Shown: positions 25,333 through 34,551, counted from the first letter of the stretch. The stretch is DNA of 64,000 nt from Desulfurobacterium pacificum (GCF_900182835.1 NZ_FXUB01000001.1:310001-374000); one strand, 5' to 3'. Notes: generated by a model from the letters alone, not told the origin. Numbers and translations: made by a program.

Positions 25333-25977
25333 TTAATGCTCTTTGTGGGCAAACTTAAATCCGTCAAAGATAGAAGAAATAAGTCCTTCTGGAGATTTTA
25401 TATCGTTCCAGATAACGATGTAAATATGCACAACTGCAAACCAAGCAAAGTACCAGTTCAAGATGTGATGGATAAACCTTGCTTCCTGCTGAGTTCCAAA
25501 AATTGAACCTAAAGATACCCAGAAATGACTTTCAGGGTACAACAGATAGAAACCGGTAATAAACTGAATAACGGCGAGAATAAGGGTTAAGCAGTAAGAG
25601 GAACCTGCAAGCGCGTTATGTCCCAACCTGTGTTCATGACTATCTGTAATGTAAGCGTAGTAAAGAAGAGTAGTGAAAAGGTTCTTAATATTCCTCTTGT
25701 TAATAGGAATGAAATCCCATATTCTTTCATACTTATTACCGAAGAACCACAGGTAAATTCTAATAATCACAGCGCACGTAAAAATCATTCCTGCGATAAA
25801 GTGAGCCCATCTCATATAAGCCATTGTAAACTGATGGCTACCTTCCATCCAGGTATTAGTCCAGGGCCAGTTTATGTAAAGTCCTGTAATGACAAGAGTT
25901 GCAATTGAAAGCGCAAAACACCAGTGGAATATCCTCATCAAGATACTCCACACGTACTTTTTCTCGTAAACAGCCAT
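25333..25977 (-). CDS. hyaC: Ni/Fe-hydrogenase b-type cytochrome subunit
   Basis: 214 residues, four to five membrane helices with haem-ligand His in FHWCFALSIATLVITG, WAHFIAGMIF and HHILNWYFAWFAVVHIYIV. Passes electrons from the small subunit to menaquinone in the inner membrane. ATG at 25977 follows AAGGAGGGAAAG. Confidence 0.94.
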   Translation of the reverse strand: MAVYEKKYVWSILMRIFHWCFALSIATLVITGLYINWPWTNTWMEGSHQFTMAYMRWAHFIAGMIFTCAVIIRIYLWFFGNKYERIWDFIPINKRNIKNLFTTLLYYAYITDSHEHRLGHNALAGSSYCLTLILAVIQFITGFYLLYPESHFWVSLGSIFGTQQEARFIHHILNWYFAWFAVVHIYIVIWNDIKSPEGLISSIFDGFKFAHKEH

Positions 25978-26003
25978 CTTTCCCTCCTTTAGCAGGCTTT
26001 AAA

Positions 26004-26023
26004 GGAGGGGGAAATCCCCCCTC
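26004..26023 (-). other. G/C hairpin directly after the hyaB stop
   Basis: GAGGGGG, a short AAAT-type loop and CCCCCTC form a 7-base stem ending one base before the hyaB stop codon, between hyaB and hyaC. There is no long T-run after it. Likely an mRNA-stabilising or partial attenuation structure. Confidence 0.5.
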
Positions 26024-27769
26024 TTAAAGAGCCTTAACCTTAACGATTTCTTCTCCTTCAGGGTCAACCATGTGAACAGCACAAGCGATACATGGGTCAA
26101 AGGAGTGAACAGTTCTAAGAACCTCAAGTGGCTTCTCAGGGTCAGCTATTGGGTTACCAATGAGAGAAGCTTCGTACGGTCCCATCTGTCCCTTAGAATC
26201 CCTCGGGCTTGCGTTCCACGTAGAAGGAACAACTTCCTGATAGTTCTTGAGAACGCCGTTTTCAATTACACACCAGTGGGAAAGCGTTCCTCTTGGAGCC
26301 TCGTGGAATCCACAACCTTTAATCACTCCCTTTGGATAGCTTGGTGGGTTGTAGATTTCAAGGTCTCCTCTTCCAACGTTGTCAACAAGCTGCTCCCACT
26401 GCTTAATAGCAAGGTCGGAAAGCATAGCAGCCCTGATAGCTCTTGCTATATGTCTTCCTGGAGTGGACTGAAGAGCGTTTACATCAACACCTTCGCTGGA
26501 CTCTCCAATAACGCCAAGTATTGTCTTAAGGAGGTCAAGAGACTTATCTACCCATTTCTTAGTAGCCTCGTGTCCTAAAGCGTATCCAACCAATACCTGA
26601 GCAAGAGGTCCAACCTGCATTGGAACGTAATCGCCGTTTACCTTAAATCTTGGAGCCTTAGCCCAGGAGTACTTACCGCTTCCATCAACGTAACCACCTG
26701 GCATTCCTGTGTAATCTGGGTCTGTATCTTCATCCCAAGGATGCCTTATCCAGCTTCCCTTATACCAGGAGTGGGAGATATCCTCAGCAACGTTGCTAAT
26801 AAAGTATGGGTCATTAAAGCTCTTAATAGCTTTAGCAGAAGAAAGGTCGCCCCCAAGAATTGTTCCACCTGGCAGGTCAAAGGTTTCACCTTTTGTATCC
26901 TGTGGCAAGTCTGGAACTGCAAGGTAGTTATCAACTCCTCTACCGTACTGGAGCCACTCTTTGTAGAACGCAGAAATAGCAAGAACGTCAGGAAGGTAAC
27001 AGTTCTGAACGAAGTCTCTAACCTCTTCAAGAAGCTGCTTGATGTAGTAAAGTCTTTCCATATTTATAGTAGCTTCGTTATCTGGGTTAATTGCCGTAGA
27101 TACGCCACCTACTGCAAGGTTCTGAATGTGTGGGTTCTTACCACCTAAGATAGCAATCGCCTGGTCTGCTTTTCTTTGGTAGTCGAGAGCCTGCAAGTAG
27201 TGTGTAACAGCAATGAGGTTAACCTCTGGTGGAAGTTTCATTGCTGGGTGACCCCAGTAACCAGAAGCAAACGGACCAAGCTGTCCACTTTCTACAAATT
27301 TCTTAAGCTTATCTTGAACAGCCTTGAATACTGCAGCGCCGTTCAACTTCCAGTTCTGATAGCTCTCTGCAATCTTTGCAGCTTTGTGAGGGTCTGCCTT
27401 AAGAGCAGATACAACGTCTACCCAGTCAAGTGCAGAAAGGTGATAGAAGTGAACGATGTGGTCGTGAAGCGCATGAGCCGCAATAATGATGTTTCTTACC
27501 ATTTGAGCGTTGTAAGGAATTTCAAGCTGAAGAGCGTTCTCTACAGACCTTACAGAAGCAATCGCGTGAACGGTAGTACAAACACCACAAGTTCTTTGAG
27601 CGAACATCCACGCATCATCTGGACTTCTTCCGCGTAGGATAAGTTCAAGACCTCTCCACATTTGAGCGGAAGAGTAAGCATCTTTAATGTATCCGTTTTC
27701 AGGAACTACTTCTATCCTAAGGTGACCCTCTATCCTCGTCACCGGATCTACTACTACCCTTTTAGCCAT
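26024..27769 (-). CDS. hyaB: Membrane-bound uptake [NiFe] hydrogenase large subunit
   Basis: 581 residues. N-terminal nickel ligands in RTCGVCTTVHA, C-terminal pair in DPCIACAVH, followed by a 15-residue extension beginning MVDPEGEE, which HyaD would cut off after His. Group 1 enzyme. An Arg-rich GRSPDDAWMFAQ segment is typical. Operon order hyaA-hyaB-hyaC. Confidence 0.96.
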   Translation of the reverse strand: MAKRVVVDPVTRIEGHLRIEVVPENGYIKDAYSSAQMWRGLELILRGRSPDDAWMFAQRTCGVCTTVHAIASVRSVENALQLEIPYNAQMVRNIIIAAHALHDHIVHFYHLSALDWVDVVSALKADPHKAAKIAESYQNWKLNGAAVFKAVQDKLKKFVESGQLGPFASGYWGHPAMKLPPEVNLIAVTHYLQALDYQRKADQAIAILGGKNPHIQNLAVGGVSTAINPDNEATINMERLYYIKQLLEEVRDFVQNCYLPDVLAISAFYKEWLQYGRGVDNYLAVPDLPQDTKGETFDLPGGTILGGDLSSAKAIKSFNDPYFISNVAEDISHSWYKGSWIRHPWDEDTDPDYTGMPGGYVDGSGKYSWAKAPRFKVNGDYVPMQVGPLAQVLVGYALGHEATKKWVDKSLDLLKTILGVIGESSEGVDVNALQSTPGRHIARAIRAAMLSDLAIKQWEQLVDNVGRGDLEIYNPPSYPKGVIKGCGFHEAPRGTLSHWCVIENGVLKNYQEVVPSTWNASPRDSKGQMGPYEASLIGNPIADPEKPLEVLRTVHSFDPCIACAVHMVDPEGEEIVKVKAL

Positions 27770-27808
27770 CTTTTAAACCTCCCATCGGGTTTTATTCTCA
27801 TCTTTTAA

Positions 27809-28885
27809 TTATTCTTCAGATTTAGAACCTGTTGCAAGTCTTTTGGCAATTCCAAGACCAGCATGAATCGCAAGAGCTGCAGCTGTTACACCAACAGCAA
27901 CTTTACCGATTTCTGTAGCGCTTGCCTGAATGCCAGCACCAGGAATCTTAACGTTAGGTAGTCTCTCATGGAATGGAGTCATTGTATCCCAGAAGTTAGG
28001 TTCTGTACAACCGTAACATCCGTTACCAACAGAAACTGGCCATACCTCAACGTCGTTAAATCTAATTACAGGACAGTTGGAGTAAGTTTCTGGTCCTTTA
28101 CAACCAACCTTGTAGAGACAGTAACCGAGTCTGTGACCAACGTCACCAAACTGCTCAACAAACCTTCCCTCATCAAAGTGAGGTCTTCTTTCGCAATGGT
28201 CGTGAATCTTTCTACCGTAAGCAAACAGTGGTCTTCCCCACTTGTCTGTAGGTGGGAGCTTCTTAAACGTTAAGAAGTATAAAACCGTAGCTAAGAAGTT
28301 ATGTGGGTTCGGTGGACAACCTGGTACGTTAACAATAGGTTTGTCTTTGATTATGTCAGCCGTTCCAACAGCGTTTGTTGGATTTGGCTTTGCTGCAGGC
28401 AAACCACCGTAAGCAGAGCAAGTTCCAATGTTAATAATTGCAAGAGCGTTCTTAGCAGCTCTCTCAAGATTATGCTTGGCGGAATGACCACCAATCATAC
28501 AGTAATCTTCGCACTCTCCTGTTGGAATAGAACCTTCCACAACCAAAATGTAGTTAGGTTCTTTAATGGCTTCCTCAAACGCTTCCTCAGCTTGAGGACC
28601 AGCACCTGCCATTAGAGTTTCGTGATACTGCAGGTCAATAAGATCTAAGATAAGAGTCGCCAAATCTGGATGGGAAGCTCTTAAAAGAGACTCAGAACAT
28701 CCAGTACATTCCTGAAAATGAAGCCATACAACTCTTGGTCTTTTGGGGTCTTTGGCAGCTTCAGCTACCTTTGAAACCATCTCCATCGGAAGTCCCATCG
28801 CAGCTGTAGCAATAGCACATGCCCTCAAAAATCCTCTACGGGAGGTCGTTCCCGGTATTCCTCCCATGAAAATGCTCCTATCCAT
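27809..28885 (-). CDS. hyaA: Membrane-bound uptake [NiFe] hydrogenase small subunit
   Basis: 358 residues. Twin-arginine signal TSRRGFLR at 14-21, so the folded dimer is exported. Proximal cluster in FQECTGCSES, further cysteines in VPGCPPNP, CEDYCMIGG and GNGCYGCTEPNFWD for the distal and medial clusters, and a C-terminal membrane anchor (VAVGVTAAALAIHAGLGIA). ATG at 28885 follows AAAGGAGGGTAATA. First gene of a ten-gene minus-strand run. Confidence 0.96.
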   Translation of the reverse strand: MDRSIFMGGIPGTTSRRGFLRACAIATAAMGLPMEMVSKVAEAAKDPKRPRVVWLHFQECTGCSESLLRASHPDLATLILDLIDLQYHETLMAGAGPQAEEAFEEAIKEPNYILVVEGSIPTGECEDYCMIGGHSAKHNLERAAKNALAIINIGTCSAYGGLPAAKPNPTNAVGTADIIKDKPIVNVPGCPPNPHNFLATVLYFLTFKKLPPTDKWGRPLFAYGRKIHDHCERRPHFDEGRFVEQFGDVGHRLGYCLYKVGCKGPETYSNCPVIRFNDVEVWPVSVGNGCYGCTEPNFWDTMTPFHERLPNVKIPGAGIQASATEIGKVAVGVTAAALAIHAGLGIAKRLATGSKSEE

Positions 28886-28922
28886 TATTACCCTCCTTTT
28901 ATGAGGTTGTCTTCAAAAGGGA

Positions 28923-28951
28923 ATTCTACCCCAACGTTAATTCAATGTCAA
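28923..28951 (-). promoter_or_regulatory. Sigma-70 promoter of the hya-hyp operon
   Basis: On the minus strand: a perfect TTGACA (28946-28951), exactly 17 bases, then TAGAAT (28923-28928). The hyaA ATG lies 38 bases beyond the -10 box. It lies in the 272-base gap between hyaA and the ArsR-type gene, which holds no gene; the rest of that gap is AT-rich without a convincing operator. Confidence 0.7.
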
Positions 28952-29157
28952 GACTATCCTAAAATACTTATTTTTCACTTTTTGAATTAAAGACCATCCT
29001 TTTCCAAAAAGATAAAATGAAACTCTTCTTTTTCTCAAAATTTCTCCTAAACTCTTCACGTTACCAGCCATAATACCATTACTTACGAGAAATAACAATT
29101 TTATACTAATAACTTACTGCAAATTTCTTATTCAATTCAAAAATACTCTACAAATAG

Positions 29158-29445
29158 TTAAGCAAATAAGATGCTAAGGATTTCTTTAACCCTATCGTTA
29201 ACCAACTTATAAAGAACTTTTGTACCTTCTTTTCTGAAAGAGAGAACTCCAAGTTCCTTCATCAATCCCACATGTTGAGAAACTTTTGGTTGGGAAATTC
29301 CTAAAATTTCTACGAGTTCCTTCACGCACATCTCTCTATCAGCAACCAATAAAACGATAGCAAGTCTTTCTGGATGTCCCAAAACTTTTAGAAGTTCAGC
29401 ATTTTCAATTAATTCCTCTCTTAAAACCTCTTCGTACCTAACCAT
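29158..29445 (-). CDS. ArsR-family winged-helix transcriptional regulator
   Basis: 95 residues. Helix-turn-helix about residues 42-65 (CVKELVEILGISQPKVSQHVGLMKE region), then the wing EGTKVLYKL. A single Cys in REMCVKEL sits where the classical ArsR metal box ELCVCDL lies, but the second Cys is replaced, so metal sensing of the ArsR/SmtB type is doubtful. It is the last gene of the group 3 hydrogenase run and faces the hya promoter downstream, suggesting control of one or both hydrogenases. Confidence 0.85.
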   Translation of the reverse strand: MVRYEEVLREELIENAELLKVLGHPERLAIVLLVADREMCVKELVEILGISQPKVSQHVGLMKELGVLSFRKEGTKVLYKLVNDRVKEILSILFA

Positions 29446-29446
29446 T

Positions 29447-30325
29447 TCAGAATACCTCCTCTATATTTGAATCTTCTAACGTGTTCCAAATTCTGTAAAG
29501 CTTTGCGAATCTGTTAGTGTTCCATTTAGGTTCTGGAAATCCCGATTCAAATCTTTCAAGGGAGCTATCAACGTTAAGGAGAACTTTCTCTTTAAGAATC
29601 TTTTCAACGTAAGCAATATCTTCCCTCCCTATCAGTTCAACGCTACATTCTTCCGGAAAACTCCTCTGAACAAGCCACAACGTTTTCCAACCTCTTTCAC
29701 TCCGAACGATGAATATACCATATTTCCCATTCCTAATATAAGAAATATCCGCCCCTTTGGCTGACAGGTTAAAACAGTACTTACAGGCAGAATTAACGTA
29801 GGAGTGATGTACACTTAAAGGTATCTCTATTTCCCCCTCTCTTGTTAAAGCTTTGAAACCTGAAGGTGTAAACCTGTATTCTAAAACTTTATCTCTTTTA
29901 CCGGTCAAATCCATAACTTCAACTTCTTCTCCTTCACCTACCGGCGTTCCTACGCAGACAATTCCAACTTTAAGAGCAACCGCCGTTTTTACCCAGTTGC
30001 AACCTATTCCGTAGTACTGGGTTTTGTTCAAACCGTCAAGAATGCACGAAGGTCCAACAACACAGAGTTTTGAAAACCGGTACTTCTGAATCGCTTTTTT
30101 CAAATAAGCGTTAACACCAAAAAAAGAGGTTTTAGAAACCGTTAACCTTTCTGGAGATGCAAATAGGGCTGGTTTACCGTTTTCATCAGCTGTAAGAACT
30201 CCATCAACAACTTCCAACTCAAAGAACTTTTTCAATAAAAACTCAAGAGGGTCTTCATTCTGAACGTTTACCTTACAGATTCCTTTAATCTTCCCTAAGA
30301 CGAAATCGGAGTTAACGTTCAGCAT
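29447..30325 (-). CDS. FrhB-like (coenzyme F420 hydrogenase beta family) flavin/iron-sulfur subunit
   Basis: 292 residues. Family marks: VGPSCILDGLNK (compare G-x-PCQ in FrhB), SACKYCFNLSAKGADIS (compare CxxCxD...ADI), and an N-terminal Cys. In methanogens FrhB carries FAD and a [4Fe-4S] cluster and reduces F420. Here the cluster cysteine arrangement is thinner. Aquificota are not known to make F420, so the acceptor may be another carrier. ATG follows AAGGAGAGAGC. Confidence 0.78.
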   Translation of the reverse strand: MLNVNSDFVLGKIKGICKVNVQNEDPLEFLLKKFFELEVVDGVLTADENGKPALFASPERLTVSKTSFFGVNAYLKKAIQKYRFSKLCVVGPSCILDGLNKTQYYGIGCNWVKTAVALKVGIVCVGTPVGEGEEVEVMDLTGKRDKVLEYRFTPSGFKALTREGEIEIPLSVHHSYVNSACKYCFNLSAKGADISYIRNGKYGIFIVRSERGWKTLWLVQRSFPEECSVELIGREDIAYVEKILKEKVLLNVDSSLERFESGFPEPKWNTNRFAKLYRIWNTLEDSNIEEVF

Positions 30326-30334
30326 GCTCTCTCC

Positions 30335-31066
30335 TTAAAAATAAACAGGTTGAGGATAAGGTTTAAAGCTTTGAGGACAAGCACCTAAACATGAACCGCA
30401 GTGTACACAAAAAGAAGCTTCAAACATGGGTTTATTGTAGGTCTGGTTAAAAGTTAAAGCTCCTGAAGGACAGGCTGTCACGCAGGTTCCACAACCAACA
30501 CACAATCCTTTACTTACTACCTCTTTAATAACGTCAAAACCGCTGGCATCCTTTGTTAAAACCATGTATTCAAAAGGCTGTAAAAACTCCTCATTTACCT
30601 CTAAAAGAGCAAGCATGAAGTTGTAAAGGAGAGAAGGGTTTGGTGGACATCCGGGTATCGCGTATTTGATTTTAGGCCTTAAAATCTCCACTTCCGTTAT
30701 AGGAACAAACGACTGGTGTGCAGGTTGTGGAGCTTGACCACCAACACTGAAACGTCTTACACCTCCGAAGGAAGCACATCCCCCCACCGTAACTATCATT
30801 TGCGTTTTTTCAACTATTTCCCTTGCAAGCTCTGTATGCCTCTTGTCTTCAAGGCAGAAAGCACCTTCAACAAAAGCAACGTTCATTTCAGGAATTTCTT
30901 CTTTCTTTGTAAGCATATTGGAATAGACCAACTCCACAGCATCAAGAACTTCAACGGCATCTTCAAACATATCAAGGAAGGATATTTGACAACCTGAACA
31001 GCTGGAGAAGTGAAAGAAACCGATTTTCAGTTTAAAGTCATCGTCAAAGTCTCTGCTGTAGAACAT
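30335..31066 (-). CDS. Group 3 [NiFe] hydrogenase small subunit with two extra [4Fe-4S] clusters (FrhG-like)
   Basis: 243 residues from the ATG at 31066, six bases after AGAGG. Small-subunit core with SSCSGCQISFLD, VTVGGCASFGG and IPGCPPNPS; no Tat signal or membrane anchor, so it is cytoplasmic. C-terminal ferredoxin domain: CVGCGTCVTACPSGA and CVHCGSCLGACPQ. This is the FrhG/MvhG-type layout. Confidence 0.88.
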   Translation of the reverse strand: MFYSRDFDDDFKLKIGFFHFSSCSGCQISFLDMFEDAVEVLDAVELVYSNMLTKKEEIPEMNVAFVEGAFCLEDKRHTELAREIVEKTQMIVTVGGCASFGGVRRFSVGGQAPQPAHQSFVPITEVEILRPKIKYAIPGCPPNPSLLYNFMLALLEVNEEFLQPFEYMVLTKDASGFDVIKEVVSKGLCVGCGTCVTACPSGALTFNQTYNKPMFEASFCVHCGSCLGACPQSFKPYPQPVYF

Positions 31067-31078
31067 TGTCAACCTCTA

Positions 31079-32251
31079 TCAGTGAACGGAACACACAACA
31101 CAAGGATCGTAAGCCCTTATTATGTAGTCTACGTGTTCCAACTTAGCACCCTTCAACGATTCGGAGATAACCAAAAAGTTTATCTCCGTCGGCACCACAA
31201 TTTTATAATATACTATTCTTCCGCGCTTGTCCAACTTGACCATATGAACGTTCACACCCCTCGGAGCTTCGTGAACGCCCACACCTAAAGTTTCACCATC
31301 AGAGGTGGGAAAAGCTTTATTCTGAAGCTCTTTTTCAAACGAGGTAGATGACAGGATATCTTTAATTCTTTCAAAAGCCTCTACGTTTTCAGCAGAACGC
31401 AAAACGTGAAGTTCTTTTACTCCCCCTCTATGTTCATAACTTTTATAGAGGACGCTTCTTGCCCTTGCACCTGTTTCTACAACAGTGCCATCAATCAGCG
31501 GATAAAGGTTCGTTACCTCTCTCTTTAAGTCGTTTCTAAATACCTCTTGTGGATACTTAAAAGTTATCCGATTGATATCAAAAGGTTTACCGTAATAAAG
31601 GTCTGTGGCAAAAAATCCCCTCCCATGCTTCCCCAAATCCTCAGGCAAACCTTCTCTCTTCCACATCTCGCCGAGAGCTGAAATGAAAGTTTTATGGAGG
31701 GTAGAGAGGGAGGGGAGGATTTTTTCAACAGAATCCAAAACTTTATCTCTTACCAAATCTTCTAAAGGCTCCGGAAAGCCCCCCACTCTTACCTTCGGAG
31801 GATGAATAATCTCACCGCCTATTGACTCTAAAACTTCTCCTGCAACCTTCCTCACCTTTTGAACCTGCTTTATAAAAGCCATCCTTTCCTTCTTTTCAGG
31901 GAAAAGGTCTTCCGAAATAAGAATCTGGTGGAGAAGGTTGTTATAGACCCTGACGGCAAGCCCTAAAACTTCTCTTAAAAGCGTCGCTTCTTCAGGAATT
32001 TCCATACCGGCAGCGTCCTCTATAGCCCTCGCTGCAGCTATGGCGTGAGTTACCTGACATAAACCGCAGATTCGGGATGTAATTGTAGGAGCAACAACCC
32101 CCTCCTGCCCTAAAAGGAGCGTTTCAAACCCTCTGACAGGAACGAGCGCGTAGTAGTAACCGTCCACCACCACGCCGTCCTCAACGGTCAGATAAACACC
32201 TGAATGTCCCTCTGTAAGCGGAATACCCTCATACTTAACTATCCTTTTCAA
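31079..32251 (-). CDS. Group 3 [NiFe] hydrogenase large subunit lacking the cleavable C-terminal peptide
   Basis: 390 residues. N-terminal nickel ligands in RICGLCQVTHAIAAARAIED, C-terminal ligands in DPCVVCSVH. The reading frame ends directly after that His (TGA at 31079-31081), so there is no extension for an endopeptidase to remove. GVHEAPRGVNVHMV is also family-typical. It overlaps hypF upstream by 17 bases and is followed by the FrhG- and FrhB-like genes. Confidence 0.92.
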   Translation of the reverse strand: MKRIVKYEGIPLTEGHSGVYLTVEDGVVVDGYYYALVPVRGFETLLLGQEGVVAPTITSRICGLCQVTHAIAAARAIEDAAGMEIPEEATLLREVLGLAVRVYNNLLHQILISEDLFPEKKERMAFIKQVQKVRKVAGEVLESIGGEIIHPPKVRVGGFPEPLEDLVRDKVLDSVEKILPSLSTLHKTFISALGEMWKREGLPEDLGKHGRGFFATDLYYGKPFDINRITFKYPQEVFRNDLKREVTNLYPLIDGTVVETGARARSVLYKSYEHRGGVKELHVLRSAENVEAFERIKDILSSTSFEKELQNKAFPTSDGETLGVGVHEAPRGVNVHMVKLDKRGRIVYYKIVVPTEINFLVISESLKGAKLEHVDYIIRAYDPCVVCSVH

Positions 32252-34499
32252 TCAACCCTCCGTAAACTGCCTGCCCTAACGATATTCCAGCGTCGTTTGG
32301 AGGAACTACCTGATGAGTTAAAACGGTAAAACCACTCTTTTGCAACTGTTCCTCAATATTTTCAGAAAGTATTCTGTTCTGGAAAACGCCGCCGCTCAAA
32401 GCAACTCTATCAATACCCGTTCTATTACGAATATCTCTAACAACTTCAACGGAAAAAGCAACAACGGTATTGTGAAACTTTTTAGCGATATCGGAAACGG
32501 CAACGCCCTTTTTAAAGTCGGAAACGATACCCCTGACTATCGGTCGCCAGTCAACAACGCCTCTTTCCAGCTCAAAAGGATAGATATCTTCAGAATCGGA
32601 ATGTAACGCCACTTCCTCAAGCAGTATGGCAGCCTGAGCGTGATAGGATACCTTATACCTTATACCCAAAATGGCTGCTACTGCATCAAAGAGTCTGCCC
32701 ATACTGGAAGTTTTCGGCGAATTAACGCCCTTCTCAACCATCTGGGAGATAAAGGAAATCTTTTTAATATCAACATTAAGAACGTCGGAAGGGTTTATGC
32801 CGGCTTCCATCAAAACCGAAACTGCAACTCTATAAGGTTCTTTAACCGCTCTATCACCCCCTGGAAGGCGAAAATATTTCAGGTGAAAGGCTCTTTCAAA
32901 CTCTGTATAGCCCGCAACTAAAAATTCCCCTCCCCAAATAGAGCCGTCAACGCCGTAGCCCGTTCCATCAAAAGAAAGACCTATAACCTTTTCACCAATT
33001 GGCAACTCGTTTTCCGCCATACAGGAGATAACGTGTGAGTGATGGTGATAAACTTTAATCAGCTTATCCGAAAATCTCTTTTCGGCGAATTTCGTGGAAT
33101 AGTATCCGGGGTGAGCGTCAGAAACTACCACTTCCGGTTCAACATCAAAGAGTTTTAACATGTCTTCTACAACTTCTTCAAAGAAGCTCTCTGCCAGAGG
33201 ATTATCAACGTCGCCTATGTGCTGGGAAAGGTAAACTCTGTTACCTTTAGCAACAGTCACCGTATTCTTCATATGAACGCCAACGGCAAGAACAGGTCTT
33301 TTAAGAGAAAACGGAAGTATTACGGGCAAAGGGGCAAAACCTCTTGACCTTCTTACAGGCACCTGCTTGTTAGAGAAAACCCTGACAACAGAGTCGTCGC
33401 AACGTCTTACAATTGGTCTGTTGTGAACCAAAACGGCATCGGTAATATCGCCTAAAGTTCTTATAGCTTCTTCATTATCCTTCATTATCGGTTCGTCGGT
33501 AAGGTTACAGCTCGTTGCAACTATGGGTTTACCGAAATCTCTGAGTATTATATGGTGCAAAGGTGTATAGGGTAGAAAAGCACCTACAGTAGAAGTATCG
33601 GGTGATACTGAAGGTGCAAGGTCTGTGTTTTCTTTTCTTTTAAGTATTACTATCGGCGTCTCTACAGAGGTTAAAGCCCTCTCTTCAAGGGGGGAAACCT
33701 CAGCGTAGAGCTTAACCGATTCAAGCGATGGAAACATAACGGCAAACGGTTTTTCTTCTCTGCGCTTTCTAACCCTCAAAGTTTTAACTGACTCTTCATT
33801 TGTAGCGTCGCAGATAAGATGAAACCCTCCCAATCCTTTGATTGCCAGTATCTTCCCTTCAGAAAGAAGCCTTACGGTTTCTTTTATAGCTTTTTCTCCC
33901 TCGTAAGTCTTGCCTTCTTCGGTATAAAGCGTTACGTGCGGTCCACAAACGGGACAGGCGTTAGGTTGAGCGTGAAATCGGCGATTTGAAGGGTCTGTGT
34001 ATTCAGCGTAGCACTTTTCACACATTTTAAAGCTTTTCATAGAGGTGTTCTGCCTGTCGTAGGGCAGTTTTTCTATTATGGTAAAGCGTGGACCGCAGTT
34101 GGTGCAGTTGATAAAGGGGTAGCGGTATCGCCTATCTTTCGGGTCAAATAGCTCTCTCAGACAATCTTTACAGGTAGCAATGTCTGGAAGGACAGATACG
34201 GCAACTTCACCTTCTGAATCGCTTTCTTTTATCTCAAAACTTTCATAGCCGGCGGGAGGTAGAAACTTGTATTCAAGGCTGAAGATGCGGGAGAGGGGGG
34301 GATTTTCTTTCTGAAGCTTTTCAAGAAACTTTATCAGGTTACCTTCCTCTCCTTCTGCCTCTATAACCACGCCGATGGTGGAGTTCAGAACGTAGCCGGT
34401 CAAACTACACTCTTTAGCTATCCTGTAAACGAACGGACGAAAACCAACCCCCTGAACAAGTCCCGTTAAAAATACCTTAATACGTCTTTTCTCAGCCAT
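32235..34499 (-). CDS. hypF: Carbamoyltransferase HypF
   Basis: Makes the cyanide ligands of the [NiFe] site from carbamoyl phosphate, passing them to HypE. 754 residues: acylphosphatase domain (1-90, TGLVQGVGFRPFVYRIA), two zinc-finger-like modules (CKDCLREL...CTNCG and CEKCYAEY...CPVCG), a YrdC-like domain (about 200-390, IKGLGGFHLICDATN) and a Kae1-like domain (HHHSHVISCMAEN, ALSGGVFQN). It is the first gene of the group 3 hydrogenase run, apart from the other hyp genes. Confidence 0.96.
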   Translation of the reverse strand: MAEKRRIKVFLTGLVQGVGFRPFVYRIAKECSLTGYVLNSTIGVVIEAEGEEGNLIKFLEKLQKENPPLSRIFSLEYKFLPPAGYESFEIKESDSEGEVAVSVLPDIATCKDCLRELFDPKDRRYRYPFINCTNCGPRFTIIEKLPYDRQNTSMKSFKMCEKCYAEYTDPSNRRFHAQPNACPVCGPHVTLYTEEGKTYEGEKAIKETVRLLSEGKILAIKGLGGFHLICDATNEESVKTLRVRKRREEKPFAVMFPSLESVKLYAEVSPLEERALTSVETPIVILKRKENTDLAPSVSPDTSTVGAFLPYTPLHHIILRDFGKPIVATSCNLTDEPIMKDNEEAIRTLGDITDAVLVHNRPIVRRCDDSVVRVFSNKQVPVRRSRGFAPLPVILPFSLKRPVLAVGVHMKNTVTVAKGNRVYLSQHIGDVDNPLAESFFEEVVEDMLKLFDVEPEVVVSDAHPGYYSTKFAEKRFSDKLIKVYHHHSHVISCMAENELPIGEKVIGLSFDGTGYGVDGSIWGGEFLVAGYTEFERAFHLKYFRLPGGDRAVKEPYRVAVSVLMEAGINPSDVLNVDIKKISFISQMVEKGVNSPKTSSMGRLFDAVAAILGIRYKVSYHAQAAILLEEVALHSDSEDIYPFELERGVVDWRPIVRGIVSDFKKGVAVSDIAKKFHNTVVAFSVEVVRDIRNRTGIDRVALSGGVFQNRILSENIEEQLQKSGFTVLTHQVVPPNDAGISLGQAVYGGLIEKDS
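34288..34306 (+). repeat. G-tract/GGGATTTT motif in hypF
   Basis: GCGGGAGAGGGGGG followed by GATTTT; antisense to hypF, where the frame reads ENPPLSR, a different frame and peptide from the copies in dnaX and murC. Confidence 0.5.
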
Positions 34500-34551
34500 T
34501 CAATCTCCTAAAAGTAATTTCATTCTTAATATACGCTCAAAATCCTATCTG

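Noticed and set aside
28979-29143. Inverted repeat TTTTTGAATT / AATTCAAAAA 145 bases apart upstream of hyaA
   Set aside because: The arms are AT-only apart from one base each in an AT-rich gap, so chance is likely; not offered as an operator.
28886-29157. NikR operator (GTATGA-N16-TCATAC type) before hyaA
   Set aside because: Looked for because nikR and nickel hydrogenases share the window; no such palindrome was found.
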